64,000 bases of DNA, taken from assembly GCA_029891345.1 (NCBI GenBank), contig CM057005.1, forward strand, positions 66,287,760 through 66,351,759, in the 5' to 3' direction. Positions 23,554 through 35,403 of the stretch are shown here, one piece after another; position 1 is the first letter of the stretch; the number at the start of each line of letters is the position of its first letter. The translations under genes and the position numbers were made by a program. This DNA is from Dryococelus australis. Lineage: Eukaryota > Arthropoda > Insecta > Phasmatodea > Phasmatidae. Under the pieces are notes generated by a model. That model saw nothing but the letters and a program-made list of their open reading frames with translations. It had not been told where the DNA came from and did no database searches.

Positions 23554-23980
23554 GGCTGTTCACGATAAAGTGACATCTTTAGAAACGAGCCTTAGAAAAA
23601 AGTCACTGCCCCGTCATGCATATATTTTAATGGGCACCCTAAGTGACATTGGCCCAGTAAAGTTCGTAACGACAGATGGAAAGTAGTTCCATATTTTAAC
23701 TTCGAATAAAAAGTGTTAGGTAACCATTTGTGATAACTTAAAAATATTTCCTTCACTTTCTAGCGTTTTTATTTTCATCGAAGTGTAAAAATGAACAGAT
23801 TTGTAAAGCATTTACTTTCTCAATAATTTCACAGTTTCATTTGACCGACGCTTGAATAAAGGATCTGCGCCCGAAGCACAATACAAATTTTTCATATGGC
23901 GGAGGAATACACAACGTGTAGCCTATGAAAGTAAATCTTAAGCAGGGCTTTCAAAAATACTCATTTTATCGTGAACAGCT
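23554..23980 (+). mobile_element. F1 MITE, full length
   Basis: GGCTGTTCACGATAAAGTGA at the left, TTTTATCGTGAACAGC at the right, and all F1 interior landmarks. It is followed immediately by an F2 copy. Confidence 0.85.
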
Positions 23981-23983
23981 TAT

Positions 23984-24366
23984 ACAATCTATTCCTGGTT
24001 ACTTCCAACTTTTCTGAAGCCCTGCTATAGTTCTAATTTTCGAGTCTAGAAAATTACACCGCAGCGGCAAAGAACCCCATTCGTGCGCAATCAGTTTAAT
24101 GATATTTTCGTGAAACTATTTCTTACTTGCATTGCCAACACGCCTATTTTCTACCTGTTTCATCTCATATTATGTGTAAATTAAATATTATAATGTGTTG
24201 ATAAAATATAAGTAAAAGGTCAGTTTAACGAAAAATAAGATACTATTCATAAATATAAAACGCTTGCCATACATGACTCGTTTAAAAGACAGCCAATTAC
24301 CCAGTTACATGGGGTGAATTTTCAAAGGTTTAATTTTAAAAAAATCTGAAGGTACAGTGAATAAGA
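23984..24366 (+). mobile_element. F2 MITE, full length, degraded right end
   Basis: Left end CAATCTATTCCTGGTTACTT. Right end GGTACAGTGAATAAGAC is degenerate. The interior has GTCTAGAAAATTACACC and CATGGGGTGAATTTTCAAAG. Confidence 0.75.
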
Positions 24367-24422
24367 CCACACAGATACTGCATAGCCTTACTGCTGACAG
24401 TACACAGGGGAATGTGAGTATA

Positions 24423-24653
24423 GGCTGTTCACGGTAAAGTGAGCACTTTTGAACATCTCATTTCGAAAAATATTCAATAATTATATTTTATTTTAGCTCT
24501 AGGAGTTAAATTTCGAGTGATTTGGAATATACACACTGTCTTTATTACTTACATAGCAATATCTATTTTAAAAGGTGGTGAAAGGATTAAATGTGGCCGA
24601 AAGGAAAAAGTGTAATTAGGACCTCAAAAGTGCTCATGTTACCGTGAACAGCC
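24423..24653 (-). mobile_element. F3 MITE, full length
   Basis: GGCTGTTCACGGTAAAGTGA and, inverted, GTTACCGTGAACAGCC enclose an F3 interior. TATA directly flanks both sides. Confidence 0.85.
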
Positions 24654-27600
24654 TATATACAAGATTATATCCCTCATTTGGTAACCCTGACACCCTGGAC
24701 TGAATTTCATGCAGAAATAAAATCACTTATCTTTAAATTAAACCAAACGCCACACTTTTACTAAAATATTTTCATGGTTTGACAGTAGTAAGTACTTGTG
24801 TTTATACAAACACTTCATCCGTTCCGTTCCTTTTTTTCTTTTTCTTTTTTTGCTATGCTTGTATTCAATTACATCAATACGTTTAGTATTTTATGGTAAG
24901 TTAACACCCTCTGTACTTTGTGCATTGCAAGGTGGCAGCAGAGATGAACGGTAACAGTGATTAAGTCGGAACAATTAGCTGGCTAGACAGTACTCAAACT
25001 GAATGCGGTAAAAAATAGTTCCGAAGGTATTTTGTAAGTTTTATATTCAAGTGTTGTGCCTTAAATTGTAAGTAATATTAAAATAATTTGGGCGCGTACG
25101 AGACTTTGCATCCGTCTTTGAAATGCCATGATTTTTTTTTATTCGGCATAAAAATTCATTAAGTTACCGGTGTTGAGAAAGATGGCGAAAAGGGGTGGGT
25201 GAGTAGAAATAAGTGTCACTACGTGTCGAGAAACACAAAAGAATAGAGACTTTACAGATCACACAAGACATGTTTGCTGATTATTCCATGCTGTGTGTGA
25301 AGAATTCACTTTATCACAAATACGTAACTTAATTTATTTATTTTATAGTGCGGAAGCAAAGTGTGCTTAATGTGTTTGTTGGTGGTAGACAACGCAACCA
25401 ATAGCTTCCAAATGTGTGGACGTGCTAAGCCAGATAGATGACACTAGTTAGGGCCAACAAAGTTCTTATTGAGTATTAACGATTGTGTGTACACCAACAC
25501 TAGGCAACATACACGCTGGCACTAATTATAAATTTAATTAATTTTCTGGTAAAATATTTATCTTTATTGGGACTATCATTTAAATAATACTGGATTCACT
25601 AATGCCGCCCAATTCTCTTCACTCGCCCTTAACATTGAGGTCTTGAGAGCCGAACGTTGTTTTCAAACTCGTTCGTAATATAAGGTTCATTATACTCTGT
25701 TTCATATAACTTCAATAAAATTTGACAGACGTAACCAGCCTACATATCATGCAAACAATAAACGCCCCCATTTCCAAAGTACTATGCCAGCTGATAGTTG
25801 TTGCAGGATGCGTGTTATTATGTTGGCGCACTTGCCGATGATTGTAAAAGAAAATAGTACTCGGAATTAAAAATTATAATGTGGAAAATTAATGACAAAT
25901 ACAACATTTATGGTTAAAATTCGCTCATAGTAGGATTCGGGAAAGTTGTGGCCAAGGGATTGGGGAGTAGAATCGTAGGATTGGAGAGCCGCTATCTTGT
26001 TACATCACCCGTCCGCCATCTTTGATGTTATTGACCTTTTACCCCCTACTAGTGTGACCTTTGACCTTGACCCTGAGGACCTTTGATCTTTAAAAACACA
26101 AAAAAAAATCCAAACAATCCTCAAAAACTTCCAAAACATTTCAAAACATTCTAAAGAATTCTAAAAGAGATCAGAAAAAAAAAATATTATTAAAAATTAT
26201 AAAACATAATACATTACAGACTTCCACCACCATATTATATGCACACTTCCTTGACCTTGACCCCATGACCTTGAATTACCTAAAAATAAAAACTCTAGAA
26301 AAAATCTATGTGAGCGCAAGAGCTAGCCGAGACCATCCACCTTCCACACAGCTGCTGTCACACTAAACCTCTCAGCTTACCTCCCTACTGCTTATAATAT
26401 AAAAGTGTGGAAGCCCTATGGCGTCATATTGACTTCGAACCAATCGTACTACACCATTAATACATTGTGCAGACACTGACCAGCCAATCACCAAGTTACC
26501 ACAGGATTGCAGCTAACCAATCACATGCGAGCATTGAGACATTACACACAGGCAGGTAGGCAGGCTTTATATTCTAGTCCTTTGATCACATTACCATGCA
26601 GTTATATCTTCAACAGATTCTTCCAGACAAGTTATTAACTCACCTATAAATCATGGTCACACTTAAAGTAGACAACTGACTCATGTTGCTGGACCGACCC
26701 ACTCACAAGACTGACCCATTGACCCCATGATCCAAGGGCTTTAAAAATATTTAGAAATATTATGGTAGAGCATGCGAACATCACGGTTATGTGAAAGGCT
26801 TCCACCAATCTCCATTGAATCTGTTGTCTATGGTCTCCACCCGCCCGGTGAAAAACAGTCGTTGACATTGTGCTCTCTTCCGTAATAATTTATCAATATG
26901 CGATAATTCTTTGCTGGCGATGACGGAATATTATATATGCAGTTAATTAATTTTGTATTTACGTATTTCATTAAGTGTAGTTCGTCTTAGGTGCCTATTT
27001 AGAACAGTCTCCTCAGTGAAATTAATTATCGACACGTGTCTGCCGCTGTGTAAAATAGTTTATGTGCTGTGGTCCGCCATTTTCTTTGACCATCGCGAAG
27101 AGCGAGCGAAAATTTATTTTCGTTGTGAAGTGTGAATTTGTTGATTTCAAGAAATAGTTCAAAGGTTTTGTTATTTGCATAAGTCAGCAAATAAATTATT
27201 TCGTATCAGTAGATGACACGTGATTAATCATCCAAAGTTCGGTACGTGTTTAAGAATTACGAAGTGAACAGTAAGTTTGTGTGCTTTGTAAACAAAGTTT
27301 TCTTAAATTGTTGTTAGAATATTTGAAATGTATTTGGACTTTTATTTGATCGAACGATTTTTACGTAACATGTTTACAATATGCATTTCGCACATCGGTA
27401 TTAACAGTGACGTATTTGTTACGTTTTGTTCTTGCGGGAGGTTTTCAAATGTTCATGGCCTAAATAAGCGCTGTTTTAGTGTAGTTCACTATATAAAAAA
27501 TGCAATGCCATTTATTTGTTGAGCATTTCTGGCATCGGTACGAACAGCTACACATTTATCGCATTTAGTTATCTCCATGAAGTTAAAACTTTTGAGTTAT

Positions 27601-28040
27601 AGTAAATTGATTGCTATTTCCGTACAAATAATTTTTTCCAGTGCATCATCAAAACAATGCAAGTTCCAAGCACCACTCTCTTATAAGAACAACCACAAAA
27701 AAATCACGTCTCCCGAAAGACGTAAAACTATAGTTCCCCACCCAACCAATAAAATAAAATAGAACCGTAACTAGTATTTTATGTGATAATAACAAAAATA
27801 AAACAGTTGGGAATGGCAACCAGCTATAGTAACCTAATTACTGGACAGAAGTTGTCAGGCTTTCAATGCTTGCCATTAGATTCGTAGTTTGTTTCAAAGA
27901 TCGGTTTTTTCACCGACAGAACAGCTGTGGCGGAGGGCTACATCGTGACCGCACTTCTTTTCGAGAACTGTCCAACTGTATGTTTCCTGTACAACAAATA
28001 GGCCTACACGTCTTTACGTAAACAGTACATACATTTTATA
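24654..28040. other. Intronic stretch with nuclear-receptor-like motif cluster
   Basis: 26040-26280 has clustered TGACCTTTGACCT and TGACCTTGA motifs in a repeat-like context. Elsewhere it is AT-rich with no recognised exon or transposon. Confidence 0.4.
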
Positions 28041-29209
28041 CAGCGTGTTTAAGAAACATGTGTACAAATTCGGGCACGTGATTCGTGACCGGAAAAGAGG
28101 AAGATTGATATAGGACACTCATGGTCCATCTCAAATACTAAGGGCTGTAGAAGCCCCTAAAGCAGGAGGGCGACAAGCATATTACGCGGGATACCAAGCT
28201 AAGTACTTGCGTTAGAGGAACACAAATTGGTATACGGAGTCATTAAATCAATATCTTGGATAAAAGTAAGGTAAGGTCCGTCGTACATACACCTATCATG
28301 TAAATAATAGAGGTTGGCACCCTTTCATTGGATGCAAAATTTACACCGTGAGATTAAAGTGAGCGTGGATACCATTGGATGAAGCAGAGCGTCGTAATTA
28401 GCAAATAAGCCTCCCTAGTTGCAACTCTCTAGGACCCACCGTTTCCTGTTAAATCGCAAACTAAGGGTACAGCGGTAGCAATATCATGGCCTAGTGAGTA
28501 GGCAACACGTCCTGCACCCGGAGGAATTCAGAAGGGATTCCCCGTCGAATGAGTGAAGAGATTTTGGCGGCTTGTAACCGCGAGATCTTGAGAGCCGATG
28601 AGGGTATTGAGGTGAGTATGGAGCAGTACCGAAGTGAAAGGGCATGGCAAACGGGAGATCCCCGAGAAAACCCGCCAACCAGCGGCATCGTCCTACACGA
28701 CGTGTAACATCGTGCATCATACCACCAACAAGCCTGGTGCAGTACGCGTTGCCTACTCACCAGGCGATGGCCTTGCTACCAATGTACCCTTCGTTTGCAT
28801 TTTACACGGAAACGGTGGATTCTAGAGAGTTACAACAAGGGGGCTTATTTGCTAACTACGACGTCCTGCTTCATCCAATGGTATCCACGATCACTTTAAC
28901 CTCACGATGTAAATGTTGCATCGAATGAAAGGGTGTCAACTCCTATTATTTACATGATGGAGGTGTGTACGACGGGCCATACCTTCCTTTTATCCAATAT
29001 ATCGGTTTAATTAATCCATATATCAATCTGTGCTCCTCTAACGCAAGTACTTTGCTTAACATCCCAAGTAATATGCTTGCCGCCATCCGGCTTAAGGGGC
29101 TTCTACAGCCCTTAGTATTTGAGATAGACCATGAGTGTCCTGTATCAATCTTCCTCTTTTCCGGTCACGAATCACGTGCCCAAGTTTGAACACGTTTCTT
29201 AACACGCTG
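28041..29209. mobile_element. 1.17-kb foldback (long inverted repeat) element
   Basis: Arms of about 475 bp (28041-28518 and 28735-29209) are inverted copies from the terminus CAGCGTGTTTAAGAAAC inward. The ends are flanked by TA, which suggests the Tc1/mariner type. The 216-bp centre holds a SINE fragment. Confidence 0.85.
28545..28695 (-). mobile_element. SINE family A fragment at palindrome centre
   Basis: Body landmarks ATCTTGAGAGCCGATGAGG and GAGAAAACCCGCCAACCAGC. It lacks the tRNA-like head. Confidence 0.75.
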
Positions 29210-29221
29210 TATTTAGAAGTA

Positions 29222-29575
29222 GTAAGACTATCTCCCAAGGCATGATTCATGAGTAGGATGCAGGACTCTTCCGCCGCCTTGGATGATGTCATCTCGTGTT
29301 CTGTCATTCCAATCGGCTGGCTGTCATGTCTTGACCTTTCCAGCATCATATTTTTAGAATTTTCCACTTCATGCTCTCCCATTCCATCTAACTACTACAT
29401 ACTCTGTCACTACATCTTTTTATCATGCTCTATTATTCCATCTAACTACTTCATGCTCTGTCATTTCATCATTTTACATACTCTGCCATTCCATCTTGCC
29501 TTTCTCTTCTTTCTCTCTCCCGCCTCTTTTATTTCTTGCTCCTCCTTCGTCTGCCATCTTGGATGCCGTCTGCTT
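29222..29575 (+). repeat. CATGCTCTGTCATTCCATC-rich repeat, copy 1
   Basis: Internally repetitive (unit near CATGCTCTGTCATTCCATC) and matching 32692-32945 in inverse orientation. It begins just after the foldback element. Confidence 0.65.
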
Positions 29576-31240
29576 TAGTTCCCTTATCACCTGCTAGGAT
29601 CGCTGCCCCCATGTTAGTTCTGGAGTTGGCCGTTAGGCAGGCTGCTATTTAATTTTCTCGGAGCTAAAAATATTGTCTGGAGGAATGCGGGCTCGAACTG
29701 TTGGTCCTTGAGTCGCCGGCATGGAGGACAATTTAGACCACTCTGTTTTCGGTGCAGGTATAGAAGTAAGGTTTTTAATGTGGTATATGCATTGCAACAC
29801 CCCTTCTCACCCCTTAACACTAAGCAATTATCCCATACCACTCTAAACTAACCCCCACCCCCTGCCAATTATAAAATCAAGAGAAGTAAAAAAAAAATTA
29901 AAATCGAGTAACATACTGCCTTCCTTTGCTCACCCTCCAGTCTCCCCCCCCCCCCCCCGGCCGTAGACACCTAACCATCACGAAAAGCATCGACCGCCCC
30001 CTTCCCCTACCCCCTTCTTCCTACTGCCCAACACCTTTTTCCCACACTGATCTCGTGAGACAGGTGGATGGCCGGAATAAATAATCATAAAACGATCAGA
30101 CATCTAGGAATCGATACATTTGTAAATAATTTAAATTTATCTTATGTTTGAAAAAAGCCAAAATATTTGTATATTAATGTATCAAAAATATATTTAAATG
30201 CAAAATCAGTTTATAACATTTAAATTATATAAATTTCACACTCCCCCACGATTTCTAGTAACAGTATGTAAAGAAAAAATTCTCATAGAAGTACGGAGAT
30301 TTGAACCCACATGATCACATTTATTGGAAAGCTTCTTCACATTAATTTTTTTTTTATAATTAATGTATTACAGAACACTATTTTATCCGTGATTTAATGT
30401 TAATGTTCACATTGAATGTTTTATATATTCTTTTTTGATAATTATGTAGCAGACCACATTTTTCCCGCAAGTCGGCTTGTAAGCTAGCGAATATGTACAA
30501 GTAATGTATATAGGTAAGCGAATATAATTTGCGAATTCTTAGGAGGCAGACTAGTGAAATTCAGTTTGCAAGTATGATTTCTAGCTCCAGGAATGTATGT
30601 TTAACCCCTTTATAATCATAGTGTTTAGCCAATATTTGCTTCATAGTGATGATTTTAACGAAATCAGTTTATAACAGACTGGTTACGATATAGAGTTAAT
30701 AACAAAAATATATTGCAGTTTTTTTAATATAGTACTACAAACACACTAAAGAAATATTCATGTTCGTCCATGTAGTGTGCATCCTTAAACAAATCTCAGT
30801 CCTTCGTTAAACATGAAACCAACTATCGTGGCACTACTTAGTCATCGTGCAGTAAGCTTGAAGGCAAAGTCCTTGCAGCAAATGCGACACCGATATGCCA
30901 GTGAAAGTTCTGTATGTAGAAGATGCACTAGTGGACCCAGATGGTTCGGCTGTCGTCACGTCGGAAGGAGCAGGAACCAGAAATGAAGATGTCTTCGAAA
31001 GAAATGTAGCTCCTGGTGATGTGTTCACAGGCTCGTCGTTTATACTGGTCGCAGTCGATTTTGGTAAAGGAGCCATAGGATCGAAATTACCATCCATCAC
31101 ACCGCCGATGGAAGCGCAAGAACTTTCTGCGTTGCAGAAAAACACCACGAATTCGATGTAATGACCCCTGAAAAACTTCTAAATGATCCCAAAATGACCT
31201 CTAAATGGCCCCTAATGTCTGATAAATGATTGCTAATGAC
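29576..31240. other. Intronic stretch; one two-strand open region
   Basis: A 15-C run lies at 29944-29958. 30834-31161 is open on both strands for 88-104 codons but has no recognised domain or splice borders. It is probably repeat-derived. Confidence 0.35.
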
Positions 31241-31565
31241 CACTAAATAACCACTCGTAATCAGAACCATAAACAGCACCACACGCACCATAATAAGCAC
31301 CACACACACAATCAGTACCACATGCACTACAATCAGCACCACACACCGCAATCACCACCACATGCAATACACCATAATCAACACCATATGCACCACAATC
31401 AGCACCCATGCAACCCAATCAGCTCCACATGCACCACAATTAGCACCACATTCAGAACCACATGCACCACAATCAGCAACACATGAACCACAATCAGCAC
31501 CACTTACACCACAACCAGCTTCATGTACATACAAATCCACACAAATCCACACCAATCCACACATC
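31241..31565. repeat. Minisatellite, 21-bp unit
   Basis: Diverged copies of CACCACAATCAGCACCACA. The 21-bp period preserves reading frame, so it yields His/Gln/Ala/Pro-rich open frames on + and Cys/Gly- or Val-rich ones on -. Confidence 0.8.
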
Positions 31566-31688
31566 AAACATTCAATCATATCGCTCCTTCTCAGTCAGCT
31601 CCTGTGGAAAAAGGTGCTGGGCAGCGGGAAGGGGAATGGGGAAAGGTGAAGAGTGAAGAGGGGCAGTCGACGCTTTTCGTGACGGTTA

Positions 31689-32301
31689 AACTGGTTCCAC
31701 AATAGTGCGATGCGTTGCGTTGCCATGTGTTGGGCTGCGACGAGCTATACTTGCTGTTTCACAATTAAGCTATGATCTGTCGGCGACGGACGCCGTCTGA
31801 GATGGTGCTGCTATCTATTTTAAGGGTGGAAATTACATTTCTAAACTTCACTAATGTAACAAAAGACACACGCAAAAAGTTGAAACTGTATGTTTAAGTG
31901 GTAGAAGATAAAAATATGGTAGTATGAACGCGATGTGTGACGAAAACTAGCGGGACGAGATAATAAGACAAAGGATTATTATTTTGATGTTAATAAACGA
32001 ATTTTATGACATCAATATCTCTAAGAAGCCTTTTATTCTATTTTGCACATCCACACAGCAATAATACAACTACAAATACTAAAACGTCGACGTAAACGCG
32101 AGCGTAGTTTTCAAATTGTAAAAATAATAGATGTTTTTATACTCCTTGTAAACAAACACTTCTTCTTCGCAGGTTGACGCCGACAATCGCAACTCAAGAA
32201 TTTCGCGCAACGCGCTCGACGCCGACGCGCTGCGACAGAATCTGATTCATCCTGATTGGCTACCGTTCATAGCAACGCATCGCACTATTGTGAAACCAGC
32301 T
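31689..32301. mobile_element. PIF/Harbinger-like MITE
   Basis: Inverted termini of about 30 bp share CACAATAGTGCGATGCGTTG, and TTA trinucleotides flank both sides (31686-31688 and 32302-32304). The 613-bp interior has no transposase. Confidence 0.75.
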
Positions 32302-32514
32302 TTAGGTGTCGAGGGGTGGTGGCTGGAGGGGTGAGCAATGGAACGGGGTCTAATATTATATGTTCCTCGAATTTTATACTTTTTAATTTTTTTTACTTTT
32401 CTCGATTTTTCAATTGCCAGAGGTGGGTGTTTCTTTTAGGGTGGAGTGGTCAGTGTGATGTTAAAATAATAAATTCTTAGATTTTTTAAATTATTATTTT
32501 TTCTATTCTTTCAA

Positions 32515-32690
32515 GTGAGTGAATGAAGAGATTTGGGTTGCTCTTAACATCGGGGTCTTGAGAGCCGACGAGGCTGAAGTGAAGTGAGTATGGAGCAGTG
32601 CCGGAATGAAAGGGCGAGGAAACCAGAGATCCCTGAGAAAACCCGCCGACCTGCGGCATCGTCCGGCATGATTCCCGGAAAACGGAGGAG
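32515..32690 (-). mobile_element. SINE family A, head-less
   Basis: Carries the GTGAGTGAATGAAGAGATTT tail complement and GAGAAAACCCGCCGACC. It stops at CATGATTCCCGG before the tRNA-like part. Confidence 0.8.
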
Positions 32691-32691
32691 A

Positions 32692-32945
32692 AAGAGAAAA
32701 AGGAGGTGGGAGAGAGAAGAAAGAGACAAGATGGAATGACAGAGCATGCAAAATGATGGAATGACTGAGCATGAAGTATTTAGTTAGGTGGAATGACAGA
32801 ACATGCAGTGGAGCTAGAAACACGATGTCGGGAAGATCATGGTCACAAAATGGCCACCAGCTGACCAGAATGACAGAGCAGGAGGTGACATCATCCAAGA
32901 TGATGAACGAATCCTGAATCGTACTCGTGAATCATGCCTCAGAAG
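32692..32945 (-). repeat. CATGCTCTGTCATTCCATC-rich repeat, copy 2
   Basis: Inverse of 29222-29575, for example GATGGAATGACAGAGCATG and GACATCATCCAAGATG. It is joined directly to a SINE. Confidence 0.65.
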
Positions 32946-32977
32946 GAAGATGATCATACTACTTGTACAAAATACGC

Positions 32978-33232
32978 GGAAACAGAAATTTGTTAAAGTT
33001 TTTGCAGTGGATGGTGAACATTTCCGCACTTATTTCGGGGATTCGATTTTCCGTAACTTAACACTCAAAAAATAATAATATTGGGGTTCAAATTTTCGTA
33101 ACTAAACACTAAAAATATGATTATATTTTGAGTGTTAAGTTATATTTTTAGTGTTTAGTTACAAAAATTCTAACCCCAAAACAAGTGCCGAAATTTTCAC
33201 CACCGACTGCAAATACTTTTACAAATTTCTGG
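32978..33232. mobile_element. Hairpin MITE with ~100-bp arms
   Basis: Both arms share AGAAATTTGT, TTTGCAGT, GGTGAA and TAACTAAACACTAAAAATAT in inverse orientation, with the centre near 33120. Confidence 0.7.
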
Positions 33233-34300
33233 TTTCTTTATTTGTGTTCATTTCTCTCACGAACATTGTTTCTTACTGTCGGCAATATATCAATAATATA
33301 AATAATATTTATCAGCCAAGCGTAAATATGTATCTAACGATATCATGCTGCCGGGACAGAAACAAATTTCCTCTTCAAAACTTTTAAACGTAAAAATATT
33401 CCTAGAAATATAGTTAGTAAAGTAATACACTTGAATGAGTCGTGAGTCGGTAACCTTTTCGTACGAACTGTTTTCTTTGATTCCGCATATTATAAACATA
33501 AGTTCGATAAATTATGAATAAAGCGAATTCATACTACGTATTTGGCAACGAATAATAGTTGGTGGCGCCATATCCGGTCAGCAAATAATTCCGAGCGCCA
33601 CGATACAATGTTCCGCACCAGCTTCGGCTGGAAGCTTCTAAGAGACCTGCTATCCAAGCCTGCGTGCAAGCGGGTATGGAGGTTTCAATGGAATAACCCG
33701 TCACACGAAACATAATGCTACACTAGTAAACAGGAGTGAATTTGTTTTCGGGATTTTTTATTTGCTATTTACTCAATTCTTATTTGATGGCTTTGGCAGA
33801 TTATCGGAACGAAACTAAACAAAATCCAACTACCGTTGTTACCACAGTCCACCACCCTCTCTGTGATTGGCTAAAATTTCAACCTTGTAGGACTCCCTTC
33901 GCGTCAAATAAAATTGCACGCGACCAATTACGAAAACATTTATTATAACGGTTAGCAGTTAGCTAAATCCTCCGCAGAACGATTCATACAAGCGGCAGTG
34001 CAGGTTTGCATTGAATATTGTGAAACAACTTATATCGTGTCACGCGGGCTTAAGGGGAATTCTGGTCAGCCATATTGGATACTTGGTTTTTCTAGCGTGA
34101 TTATGTTTTTATAAAAAAAATTTTTTTAAGTATTTGTATATCCGACTAGCTATAGCCCTCTAACACTGCGGTACAGAAAAGACGAGGGAATACGAGCTCT
34201 TAATTACATCGCAATTTTAGATTGTGCCAAAATTCTGCAAAAACAGTTTTGCGACGTAAATGAGAGTTTGTAGTTCAGTATGCTTGGACTGGTGTGTATA
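33233..34300. other. Intronic stretch, nothing recognised
   Basis: 33540-34020 is less AT-rich but shows no exon. No shared repeat was identified. Confidence 0.4.
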
Positions 34301-34550
34301 GGCTGTTCACGGTAAAATGAGTACTTTTAAAAGCCCTGCTTAAGATCTACTTGTATGCACGGTGTGTATCCCTTCGCCCTATGTAAAATTACATTGGCGT
34401 GGGCCTCATCACTTTATTCATGCGTAGGTCAGACGAAACTGCGGAAGTATTAGAAAATTAAGTATGTTACAATTTTTGTAATGTTTACACTTAGATGCAT
34501 TAAAAAACAAAGAGAAATAAATAAATAGAATTATCACAAATAGCAAATAG
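34301..34550 (-). mobile_element. F1 MITE, truncated
   Basis: Starts TATAGGCTGTTCACGG, then CCTGCTTAAGATCTACTTG and GCCTCATCACTTTATTCATG. It is lost after TTATCACAAATAG. Confidence 0.8.
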
Positions 34551-34777
34551 AAAATAGGGGTACTTTCGAAATATGATATAGTACACAATATGTAGTTAGC
34601 CAGGAAAAAGAAGAATCCAATATGGCGCGGGAATGTTCTCCCAAACCTGGAAGTGCTAACTTCCTCCTGCCGTGTTTATATGGGCGGAGCGATACAAGTT
34701 TCCACCTTGTACTGGACATAGTAGAGCAGGTGATTGGTGGAGACGCCGCTGAAGTAGCGAGTGTGTGTGTGTTTGGT

Positions 34778-35160
34778 ATAATCCATTCACCGTTTCTTCA
34801 CGCACTTTTCTGAAGCCCTGCTAAAGTTCTACTTCCAGGATATTCCTCCGCCTCGTGCAAACAAAGCTTGACAATGTCTAGAAAATTAGCAAAGGACAAC
34901 GCACCGTATTCGTGCGCACTCAGTTGTAATGTTTTTTCTCACTATTATTATTCATATTTATTATAAATGAGATTTTGTAATTTATAAGGGAAAAATAGGC
35001 AAAACTTCAATTTAATTAAAAATTGTACACTGCAATGTTGACAGAAGTATGAAACGATTGTGATGAATAAAATACGTAGGAAATAACTAAATACGTCACA
35101 CATTGGGTGATCTCTCAAAAGTTTGATTCGAAAAGTGTGAAGAAAGCGCGAATAGACTAT
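34778..35160 (+). mobile_element. F2 MITE abutting exon B
   Basis: Starts ATAATCCATTCACCGTTTC and ends GTGAAGAAAGCGCGAATAGA-CTAT. Its last base is 22 bp from the exon B start, so it may supply the branch-point region. Confidence 0.85.
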
Positions 35161-35182
35161 ATGTGTGTGGTGTTTGTGTTAG

Positions 35183-35374
35183 TCTACTGCACATCACCGC
35201 CGCACATCGAGCACGCCCGCCACAACGCGCTGCCCGAGCAGACGACCTTCGACCTGGACAGCACACTGCAGTACCAGTGCCACCACGGCTATGTCACCAA
35301 CGGCTTCCCCAAGGCCAAGTGCCTCACCATCGAGGGCGTCGCCTCCTGGTTCGGCCCCGACATCTCCTGCGAAC
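35183..35374 (+). CDS. CCP/sushi exon B (LEV-9/Hasp-like)
   Basis: This 192-nt exon encodes one CCP module of about 64 residues with four cysteines (YCTSPP, YQCHHGY, AKCL, SCE) and the Trp in ASWFGP before the last cysteine. The segment HIEHARHN followed by DSTLQYQC is the part that most recalls LEV-9/Hasp-type proteins. The acceptor is TTTGTGTTAG, GT-rich rather than a clean pyrimidine tract. The donor is C|GTGAGT at 35375. Phase is 1 at both ends. An F2 MITE ends 22 bp before the exon, and an F6 element starts about 30 bp after it, so this exon has very little non-repeat flank. Confidence 0.88.
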
Positions 35375-35403
35375 GTGAGTCTTCACTTTTCTCTTCCCCT
35401 CCT

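Noticed and set aside
31241-31565. Histidine/glutamine-rich repeat protein or CRISPR-like array
   Set aside because: A contiguous 21-bp minisatellite without spacers, in a eukaryotic intron.
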